DNA from: an uncultured Candidatus Binatia bacterium
Lineage (GTDB): Bacteria > Desulfobacterota > Binatia > Bin18
Direction of reading: 5' to 3'
Length of the DNA stretch: 64,000 nucleotides
Assembly (NCBI GenBank): GCA_958296235.1
Contig: OY282457.1
Location: 4,397,338 to 4,461,337, forward strand
Made by a program: the position numbers and the translations under genes. The notes under the pieces were generated by a model, which saw only the letters and a list, made by a program, of their open reading frames with translations, had not been told where the DNA came from and searched no databases. This document shows positions 10,154-16,737 of the stretch, piece by piece. The number at the start of each line of letters is the position of its first letter. The first letter of the stretch is position 1.

Positions 10154-11377
10154 GTGGCAACACCAAAAGTGATCGTGCAAATCTACCCGGTGCTTCCGGC
10201 CGAGGACCGCGCCGACCGTGAGCGCAAGCGCCCGCTGGGACGCAACCGTGAGGTCTACCATCGGGTGCTGCATGAAACTTTTGACCTGGTGAAACAGCTC
10301 GACGAAATGGGCGTGTGGGGCATCAGTACCATTGAGCACCACCTGCACTCCGAGGGCTACGAGTTGGGGCCGAACCCCGGCGTCCTGAATGCCTGGTGGG
10401 CGACGCAGGTGAAGAGCGCCTATGTCGGCGCTCTCGGCTATGTGATGGCGACGCGCGATCCGATTCGGGTGGCCGAGGAAACCGCCATCCTCGATCATAT
10501 GACCCAGGGCCGTTTCTTTGTGGGCTTGACGCGGGGCTACCAGTCTCGCTGGATGGACACCCTGGGGCAACATGTCCGGGCTGTTGCGACGGTGTCGGAC
10601 GGCAGCGAGGCGGACAAGCGCAACCGAGAGATGTTCGAGGAGAGTACGCGCATATTGCTCCAGTGCTGGCAGCAGGAGTCCGTGGCGACCAAGCAGCCGC
10701 ATTACGAGATTCCGTATCCGTATGAAACCGGGGTGCGGGGCTATCCGGCGCGCAAGAGTATCGAGGCTGCCGGCGCGCCGGGGGAACTCGGACCCGACGG
10801 AGCCATTCGCCGGGTGAGCGTGGTGCCGAGCCCGTATAGCGACCCCTATCCTCGGGTGTTCGTCCCGATGAGCGGGAGTGCCGCCTCGGTTCCCTTTCTG
10901 GCCCAGCATGGTTTTCGGCCGACCTATTTCACGGCCCTGGATACCCTGGTGAACTTTGCCCGGCGGTATGTTGAAGAAGGGCGTGCGGCCGGCAAGGAGT
11001 ACCCGCTGGGCGCTCGCCAGAATATTGCGCGCTGGATTCATCTCGGGCGCGACGAACAGGAATTTACCGACAAACTGCTGCGCTACGATTACGAAATGTG
11101 GGTCCAGCACTACTCGACCTTCTACGCCGCTATCCCCAAGTTCGACACCCAGGCGGCCACGCTCCAGAGCATGAAGGACAGTGGTATTTTTCTGGGCGGC
11201 ACGGTGGAGCAATTGAAAGCGGAATGGCGTCATATCTACGCCTCGCTGCCGTGCGAGTACATCACGCTCATCTGGCACTACGCGCATTGTCCCAAAGAAC
11301 TCATGCTGGAGGAACTGGGGGTGTTCATGACCGAGGTGCTGCCCGAGCTGGACGCGCCGGCTTCGGACGACGGCTAG
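10154..11377 (+). CDS. LLM-class (luciferase-like) flavin-dependent oxidoreductase
   Basis: Bacterial-luciferase-like TIM-barrel monooxygenase or hydride transferase using FMNH2 or F420; the substrate is unknown. I chose GTG at 10154 because GGAG lies 6-7 nt upstream and family homology begins at VIVQIYPVLP. An earlier GTG at 10040 would add 38 low-complexity residues. The product is 407 residues, with the signature WGISTIEHHLH, AYVGALGYVMATRDPIRVAEE, LDHMTQGRFFVGLTRGYQSRW and VPMSGSAASVPF. It leads a probable three-gene plus-strand cluster with a second LLM protein (72 nt gap) and a CoA transferase. That grouping suggests oxidative breakdown of a xenobiotic or acid later handled as a CoA ester. 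Confidence 0.88.
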   Translation: MATPKVIVQIYPVLPAEDRADRERKRPLGRNREVYHRVLHETFDLVKQLDEMGVWGISTIEHHLHSEGYELGPNPGVLNAWWATQVKSAYVGALGYVMATRDPIRVAEETAILDHMTQGRFFVGLTRGYQSRWMDTLGQHVRAVATVSDGSEADKRNREMFEESTRILLQCWQQESVATKQPHYEIPYPYETGVRGYPARKSIEAAGAPGELGPDGAIRRVSVVPSPYSDPYPRVFVPMSGSAASVPFLAQHGFRPTYFTALDTLVNFARRYVEEGRAAGKEYPLGARQNIARWIHLGRDEQEFTDKLLRYDYEMWVQHYSTFYAAIPKFDTQAATLQSMKDSGIFLGGTVEQLKAEWRHIYASLPCEYITLIWHYAHCPKELMLEELGVFMTEVLPELDAPASDDG

Positions 11378-11449
11378 AGACCGGCCTGCGTGGCCGGGCC
11401 GGGTGAGGGCAAAACCACTCAGGCCCGGGCCCTGCCGGCCGAGAGAGCC

Positions 11450-12661
11450 ATGACACGCATCAGCTCCGCACCTTATCTGCAACAGCTCGATGGCCTTACC
11501 TCGTTTGAGCGAGCGGCCCGCCAACCCCTTATGCTCGGGCTGTTCATGCCCCACCAACAAGGCGCTTGGACTCCATCCAAGGCTCCTCGGAAGACCTCGT
11601 GGACCTTTGAGTATAACGCCGAACTCGCCGTCCGGGTTGATGAGGCCGGCTTTGACCTCATCTTTGCCCTTGCCACCTGGCTCGGCAAAGGCGGCTATGG
11701 GGGGGATATTCATTTTCGTGAGCACTCAATTGATCCCTTTATCACCAGCGCCGCGCTCGCGCCGCTGACCCATAATGTCCTGCTCATATCAACGCTCCAT
11801 GTCCTCTACGGCTGGCATCCCTTACATATTGCTAAATATGGAGCCGTCATCGATCATATCAGTCATGGCCGCTGGGGCCTGAATGTCGTGACCGGCTATC
11901 GGCCGGACGAAGCCGGCATGTTTGGCCGGGCCTCATTCCCACACAATCAACGCTACGTCATGGCGGATGAATTCACGACGGTGATGAAGCGACTGTGGAC
12001 TGAGGATAAAAACCTGGACTATGCCGGCGCGTGGTATAAGACGGCCGGCGCTTTTGTTGCGCCCAAACCCGTGAATGGCCTGCCCGTCCTGGTCAGCGCC
12101 GGCTCGTCGCCGGCGGGTATGGACTATGCCACCAGTCACGCGGATATCATTTTTGCGACTTCGCCCACGGGAGCTGATCCCGACAAGGCGTGCGCGTCCT
12201 TACCCCAGCGCATTCTGCCGATCAAGGCGCAAGCCCGGAAAAAGGGCCGAGAGGTCAAGATTCTCGTCAATCCGCATGTGATTTGTCGCCCAACTGAGAA
12301 AGAGGCGCAGGCGTGGTACAAGCGGATTCGGGATGAACGTGATGAGGTGGCAGTCGCAAACTTCTTCAACGCCTTCAGGGGCGGGGACCAGTCTTCGTGG
12401 CGTCAGCATAGCGCGCTTGAGTGGGCAGTGGGCGGCAATCTCCATCTTGTGGGAACACCGGAAATGATCGTCGAGTGGTTCGTGCGCCTGCGTCAGGCCG
12501 GCGTGGACGGGGTGCAGGTCAATTTCTTCGACTTCGGGCCAGACCTTGATTACTTTATCACCACTGTTTTGCCCCTTATGCAGCAAGCCGCCTTGCGCCA
12601 TGCCATGCCCCAGGGTGGGGGTGAACATACCGGCTGCTCGCCGGCGGCGCGGGGAACGTGA
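11450..12661 (+). CDS. LLM-class flavin monooxygenase (SsuD/RutA-like)
   Basis: FMNH2-dependent monooxygenase of the alkanesulfonate/RutA/dibenzothiophene-type branch. ATG at 11450 gives 403 residues; the frame is open further upstream without homology. Family motifs include LMLGLFMPHQQGAW, WTFEYNAELAVRVDEAGFD, LLISTLHVLYGWHPLHIAKY, DHISHGRWGLNVVTGY, ERF-like MADEFTTVMKRLW and PVLVSAGSSPAGMDYA. Such enzymes need a separate flavin reductase, and none is adjacent. It is closer to SsuD than to the preceding LLM protein. Substrate specificity cannot be read from sequence. Confidence 0.9.
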   Translation: MTRISSAPYLQQLDGLTSFERAARQPLMLGLFMPHQQGAWTPSKAPRKTSWTFEYNAELAVRVDEAGFDLIFALATWLGKGGYGGDIHFREHSIDPFITSAALAPLTHNVLLISTLHVLYGWHPLHIAKYGAVIDHISHGRWGLNVVTGYRPDEAGMFGRASFPHNQRYVMADEFTTVMKRLWTEDKNLDYAGAWYKTAGAFVAPKPVNGLPVLVSAGSSPAGMDYATSHADIIFATSPTGADPDKACASLPQRILPIKAQARKKGREVKILVNPHVICRPTEKEAQAWYKRIRDERDEVAVANFFNAFRGGDQSSWRQHSALEWAVGGNLHLVGTPEMIVEWFVRLRQAGVDGVQVNFFDFGPDLDYFITTVLPLMQQAALRHAMPQGGGEHTGCSPAARGT

Positions 12662-12714
12662 AGTAATCTCGCCAACCGCGGCTGAGGCGCGGTTGGGTCA
12701 GGAGGAGAGAGGCA

Positions 12715-13875
12715 GTGAATCGCACGACCGGATCAACGCGGCCCCTCGGGGATGTCAGAGTGATTGAGTTTTGCAACGTAGCGGCAGGTCCTTTTTGCGG
12801 CCTGCTGTTCGCGGATTTTGGCGCGGATGTGGTGAAGGTTGAGCCACGGCAGGGTGACGCCCTGCGTCAATGGCCGCCGATAACGGGCGGGTTTAGTGAG
12901 AACTTTGCCTCACTCAATCGCAATAAGCGCTCAATCGCGTTGAATTTGAAAGACGCGGCCGATAACGACGTGGCGCGCCGCTTGATCCAGAGCGCGGATG
13001 TGGTGATCGAGAACAACCGGCCTGGGGTGATGGCGCGTCTCGGGCTTGGCTATGAGGACCTGGCCGAGACACACCCGAAGCTGATCTATTGCTCTCTGTC
13101 AGCCTTTGGGCAAAGCGGCCCGCGTGCCCAGCAGGGGGGCTTCGATGTCACGATACAGGCAATAGCGGGGATCATGAGCGTGACCGGCGAGCCGGATGGA
13201 GCGCCCGTCAAATGCGGGGTTCCGTTAGTGGACTTTGCCGCCGGCCTGTATGCCGCCTTTGCTGTCTCGTCCTTGCTGGCCGGCGTCCGGGCGGGTGGGC
13301 CTGGGGGCCATATTGACGTCCCGATGATGGGTGTGAGTATGGCCATTGCCGCCCTCCAGACCAGTGAATTTTTCGGGACTGGAAAAAATCCTCGGAAACT
13401 CGGCGCGGCGCATCCCCGGAATGCGCCGTATGATCTGTTTCGGGCGCAGGATGGCAATTTTGTACTGGCCGCCGGTAATAACAAGCTATGGCAGATCGTC
13501 TGCGAGGAGGTCGGTCAGCCGGCCCTCGCCAGCGATCCACGGTTTCTCACAACGAGCGACCGCGCCGCCAACCAGACGGCGCTCAAGGAAATCCTCGAAA
13601 AGGTGTTCATCACGCGCACGGTGGCCGACTGGCTTGAAACCTTTGAAGCTCGGGGGGTGCCGTGTGGCCCCACCAACACGTATGCGGAAGCCTTGTCAGA
13701 CGCGCAGGTCGTCGAGCGGGGCTGGGTCCAACCTTTAACGCTCCCCAACGGCGCAACCACCCGGACTTTCGCATCACCCTTGCGGATAAATGGAGCGGCT
13801 CCGTCGATTCGCCGCGGACCGCCGGCTCTTGATGGGCAGCGCGCCGAACTCCTGAACGAGCTTCAAACGCGCTGA
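12715..13875 (+). CDS. CaiB/BaiF-family (class III) CoA transferase
   Basis: Class III CoA transferases move CoA between carboxylic acids through a catalytic aspartate. GTG at 12715 follows GGAGAGAGG and gives 386 residues. Family features are GDVRVIEFCNVAAGPFCG, LFADFGADVVKVEPRQGD, LNRNKRSIALNLKD, ENNRPGVMARLGLGYEDL and IYCSLSAFGQSGP. The segment GGFDVTIQAIAGIMSVTG contains the expected catalytic Asp. The C-terminal FEARGVPCGPTNTYAEALSD is typical. It follows two flavin monooxygenases, fitting a degradative cassette. Confidence 0.94.
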   Translation: MNRTTGSTRPLGDVRVIEFCNVAAGPFCGLLFADFGADVVKVEPRQGDALRQWPPITGGFSENFASLNRNKRSIALNLKDAADNDVARRLIQSADVVIENNRPGVMARLGLGYEDLAETHPKLIYCSLSAFGQSGPRAQQGGFDVTIQAIAGIMSVTGEPDGAPVKCGVPLVDFAAGLYAAFAVSSLLAGVRAGGPGGHIDVPMMGVSMAIAALQTSEFFGTGKNPRKLGAAHPRNAPYDLFRAQDGNFVLAAGNNKLWQIVCEEVGQPALASDPRFLTTSDRAANQTALKEILEKVFITRTVADWLETFEARGVPCGPTNTYAEALSDAQVVERGWVQPLTLPNGATTRTFASPLRINGAAPSIRRGPPALDGQRAELLNELQTR

Positions 13876-14025
13876 AACAGCCGTTCCAGCCCGAACGCCG
13901 ACCTGAGGAGCCTTCCCCTGCCACCGCGCTGCACCTGAAGTTCCGGCACCGGTAGCGGGCGACTTGCAATTTCGTTAAAGAGAGAGGCGCAAGAACTCGT
14001 AATCGAAGAGAGGAGGAGACAAGCA

Positions 14026-14778
14026 ATGGTCTATGTTGACATCAATCAAGCCATCAATGCGAATGGCCTGCGTCTTATTTTAGTGCAAGGTATGCCCAGT
14101 GCCTGGGGCGTCGCCGTGAAGGCGATGATGGAGTACAAATCATTGGACTTTACGCTCGGGCCGCAAAAACCAATGCAGGAAAACCCGGAGCTGCTGGCGT
14201 GGTCGGGTACGAACAGCGGGCCGGTGGTTGCCTGGAACGATGAAAAACCCATCAACCGTTGGGATGATATTTTGCTTTTGCTCGAACGACTCGCACCGGA
14301 CAAGCCGCTCGTGCCGGAAAACGCAGCCGAGCGCATTCAATTATTTGGCATTGGTCACGAGATTTGCGGCGAGCTTGGTTTCGGCTGGAACCGACGGCTC
14401 GACATGATGCGGCCGGCTGATGCCTCAACCGGACCGTCCGCATTCGGTTTGAAATATGGCTACCGCGACACGGACGCGAAACTGGCCAATCCGCGAGTCA
14501 TAGCATTCATGGCGGAACTCGCCGCAACACTCAAAGCGCAAAAAGCCCGCGGGAGCGATTACATTATCGGACAAGCCGTTACGGCCGCCGATTTTTACTG
14601 GGCCGCGTTCAGTAACTTCGTGGTCCTCCAAGCGCCCGAAGACATTTTGCTTGACCTGTCCATTCGGCCCATGTTCGAGAACACGCCTGCCGAGGTTGCC
14701 GCCGCGGTTGATCCCATATTGCTGGAACACCGCGACCGAATCATGCGCACCTGCTTCAAAATGCCCTTGGAGTTGTAA
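14026..14778 (+). CDS. Glutathione S-transferase-like protein
   Basis: Probable GST-fold protein of 250 residues. The N-terminal 90 residues fit the thioredoxin-like domain (LRLILVQGMPSAWGVAVKAM, then TNSGPVVAWNDEKPINRWDD, corresponding to the beta3 cis-Pro and the following SNAIL-like region). The remainder is helical with GQAVTAADFYWAAF, the GST helix-6 N-capping box pattern. The catalytic Ser/Tyr/Cys is not obvious, so activity is uncertain. A strong GAGGAGGAG Shine-Dalgarno precedes the ATG. The ABC1/UbiB-like gene starts right after the stop. Confidence 0.75.
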   Translation: MVYVDINQAINANGLRLILVQGMPSAWGVAVKAMMEYKSLDFTLGPQKPMQENPELLAWSGTNSGPVVAWNDEKPINRWDDILLLLERLAPDKPLVPENAAERIQLFGIGHEICGELGFGWNRRLDMMRPADASTGPSAFGLKYGYRDTDAKLANPRVIAFMAELAATLKAQKARGSDYIIGQAVTAADFYWAAFSNFVVLQAPEDILLDLSIRPMFENTPAEVAAAVDPILLEHRDRIMRTCFKMPLEL

Positions 14779-14791
14779 CCCAGGACGCGCT

Positions 14792-16111
14792 TTGCCCTCC
14801 AAAACATCCCCCAACACCTTGACCCAAGGGCGGGCAAAACGCGCTCTTCAGGTCGGTTCGCTCGCGACTGCGGTCAGCAGCAGCTATGCCTGGAACGCTT
14901 TGAAGCAGCCCTTCCAGGCGGCAGATGAAAAAGAGCAGGAGCGGTTGGATCTGCATCTCAAAAACGCGCTGAAAATTGTGGACGGCTCTCACGAACTGCG
15001 CGGCGCGTTCATGAAGCTGATTCAAATACTGAGCATGCGCAGCGATCTTTTTCCGACCGAGGTCCTCGACATTCTCTCGGTCGTCCAGTCGTCCGTCCCG
15101 CCGATGGATTACGATCTCATTCGCGCCCAGGTCGAAAACGAGTTGGGAAAAGACCCGGAACAGCTCTTTCAACGCTTTGACAAAAAGGCATTTGCCGCGG
15201 CCTCGCTTGGGCAGGTCCACCGGGCGCAACTCCCGAGTGGCGCAGAGGTTGTGGTAAAGGTCCAGTATCCCGGGGTTGCCGAGACCGTCGAACAGGACCT
15301 CAAAAACCTGAAAGCGCTGCTCAGCGCTCTGACCCTTATCGCCCGCGATGTCATGCGCCAGAACTTCGATGCAACCGAGCTCTATCAAGAAATGGAGGAA
15401 CGCTTACGAGAAGAGCTCGATTATGTCAATGAAGCCAAAAATATCGCGATTTTTCAGCGCCTCTTCGCTGACGACGACGAGGTCATCATTCCCCGGGTCT
15501 ATCCGGCTTTTTCCTCGCGGCGCGTCTTAACCCTGGAATATATTGAGGGCTATAAATTCCAGAACGTGTTAGCACCTGGCGTTGACCGGGAGCTCAAAGA
15601 CTGGGTGGCGGTGAAGTATTTTGAGATTACCTGGCAACAGATCTGTTCCTTTGGGGCGCTCCATACGGACCCGCACCCCGGGAATTATCTGATTACCTAC
15701 CATCCCAAGATTGCCATACTGGACTTTGGCAGCGTGCGCTTTTTCCCGGATGAGATTCGAGCCGGATACCGCCGGCTGACTCAAGCCGTCTTAGCCCGAG
15801 ACGAAAAAATCATGGCGCGGTGTTTCCTGGAGCTGGGCTATCTCGACCCTGGTGATGATCCTGAGCCGCTTGTTCGGATTCTGTATCTTATTTTTGAGCC
15901 GGTCCTGGAAGACCGCCCTTATGATCCACGCGACTTTCACGCGGTGGAGAGGGCCAGGGAGGTGACAAATATCAGTCTGCGGCATCGGATATTCAAGACG
16001 CCCGGGCATAGGCTCTTCTTAGTCCGGGCGTTGCTTGGCCTTGAGTCGTATGTACAGCAGTTTGGTACAGTGACCAATTGGCATCGGATTTTTGTTTCAG
16101 TTGCGGGGTAG
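14792..16111 (+). CDS. ABC1/UbiB-family atypical kinase
   Basis: UbiB/COQ8-like protein-kinase-fold ATPase, usually linked to isoprenoid quinone or lipid metabolism. The reading frame is open back into the GST gene; homology begins after it. I prefer TTG at 14792, with AGGA about 6 nt upstream (439 residues). Visible motifs are the Ala-rich nucleotide loop AAASLGQVHRA, VVVKVQYPG, REELDYVNEAKN, HTDPHPGNYL (catalytic loop) and ILDFGSVR (DFG-like). The family KxGQ motif reads KLIQ here, with Gly replaced by Ile. The last codons overlap the first copy of a 36-bp direct repeat, and a terminator lies about 95 nt downstream. Confidence 0.88.
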   Translation: MPSKTSPNTLTQGRAKRALQVGSLATAVSSSYAWNALKQPFQAADEKEQERLDLHLKNALKIVDGSHELRGAFMKLIQILSMRSDLFPTEVLDILSVVQSSVPPMDYDLIRAQVENELGKDPEQLFQRFDKKAFAAASLGQVHRAQLPSGAEVVVKVQYPGVAETVEQDLKNLKALLSALTLIARDVMRQNFDATELYQEMEERLREELDYVNEAKNIAIFQRLFADDDEVIIPRVYPAFSSRRVLTLEYIEGYKFQNVLAPGVDRELKDWVAVKYFEITWQQICSFGALHTDPHPGNYLITYHPKIAILDFGSVRFFPDEIRAGYRRLTQAVLARDEKIMARCFLELGYLDPGDDPEPLVRILYLIFEPVLEDRPYDPRDFHAVERAREVTNISLRHRIFKTPGHRLFLVRALLGLESYVQQFGTVTNWHRIFVSVAG

Positions 16112-16270
16112 TTGGTTATGCTGGTGAAGCAAGGGAAGTGGAGAGTGAAAAGTGGCAAGTGTTTCAGTTGCGGGGGTAGTTGGTTATGCTGGTGAAGCCC
16201 GTAGGGGCAACCCCCTGTGGTTGCCCTTTTTCTTGTTTCAGTTGCGGGGGTAGTTGGTTATGCTGGTGAA
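16094..16270 (+). repeat. Three direct copies of a 36-bp repeat
   Basis: The unit begins GTTTCAGTTGCG and ends GTTATGCTGGTGAA. Copies lie at 16094-16128 (one G shorter), 16161-16196 and 16235-16270, separated by unrelated 32 and 38 nt. Copy 1 encodes the last codons and stop of the UbiB-like gene. The second spacer contains a rho-independent terminator. The spacing looks CRISPR-like, but no cas gene is present and the first repeat is coding. Confidence 0.9.
16205..16231 (+). terminator. Rho-independent terminator downstream of UbiB-like gene
   Basis: GGGCAACC (16205-16212) pairs perfectly with GGTTGCCC (16219-16226) around a 6-nt loop, followed at once by TTTTT. It sits between copies 2 and 3 of the 36-bp repeat. 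Confidence 0.75.
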
Positions 16271-16292
16271 TTTGCAAATGAAATGAGAATTT
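16266..16292 (+). repeat. 27-bp direct repeat, left copy
   Basis: GTGAATTTGCAAA-NNN-AATGAGAATTT is found here and at 20873-20899 in the same orientation, with 24 of 27 positions identical. The copies bracket 4.6 kb containing both accessory genes and could be target duplications or attachment-like sites. Confidence 0.7.
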
Positions 16293-16322
16293 GCCCCGAA
16301 AATCCCTGGATATTTCAGGGAC

Positions 16323-16606
16323 TTAGAAATAGCCTGTTTTGGGTTATTTGGGGGCTTATTAGGTGGGCTAATACTTTTACGCGACTTTTGCTCTTTTTTC
16401 GCCTTATTTGGGCGGGTATTGATGGGTTATTTTGTTGACGGTCCCACCCCCCCCCCTTCTGCGGGCGAAAATGAGGAAAAACAGGGACTTAGCGTGTCCA
16501 AATGTCCCTTTTATGTCCCATAAGGGTTGGTAGGCTCGGTTGTGCCGGTTGGTTGCCATGTGGGCTTTGTACCGTATTCTGCCGATTATGCAAGCCTGTC
16601 TCATCA
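16323..16606 (+). repeat. Left arm of long inverted repeat / leader of the methylase gene
   Basis: This segment matches the reverse complement of 21091-21388. Shared blocks are TTAGAAATAGCC, GGGCTAATACTTTT, GGGTTATTTTGTTGACGG, a C-run (10 C), GCGGGCGAAAATGAG, AAAAACAGG and ACTTAG. A more diverged inner part can be read as M-W/F-ALYRIL in both copies. It lies directly upstream of the methylase gene in the same orientation as the right arm lies relative to the DUF4062 gene. Confidence 0.85.
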
Positions 16607-16737
16607 GCCCAGGCCAGGGCGGCACCCAGCCGGTAGAGGGGCCTGGATGCCGGCTTGCGCAGGCATGACAGGTGGCGACACAGCATCGTAAACTGCTCTC
16701 GGGTTGATGACATCCCTGGAACAAGGAAGAAAGCAAT

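Larger units (their letters stand above)
16112..16737. other. Intergenic left flank of the accessory module
   Basis: This gene-free 626 bp holds repeat copies 2 and 3, the terminator, a 27-bp sequence recurring at 20873-20899, and the left arm of a long inverted repeat. Near 16630-16680 there is a short stretch of the 'CWMPACAG'-type dispersed repeat common between proteobacterial genes. I see no convincing protein gene in it. Confidence 0.7.

Noticed and set aside
16094..16270. CRISPR array (36-bp repeats, 32-38-nt spacers)
   Set aside because: Only three copies, the first is the coding end of the UbiB-like gene, one spacer is a terminator, and no cas gene is present.
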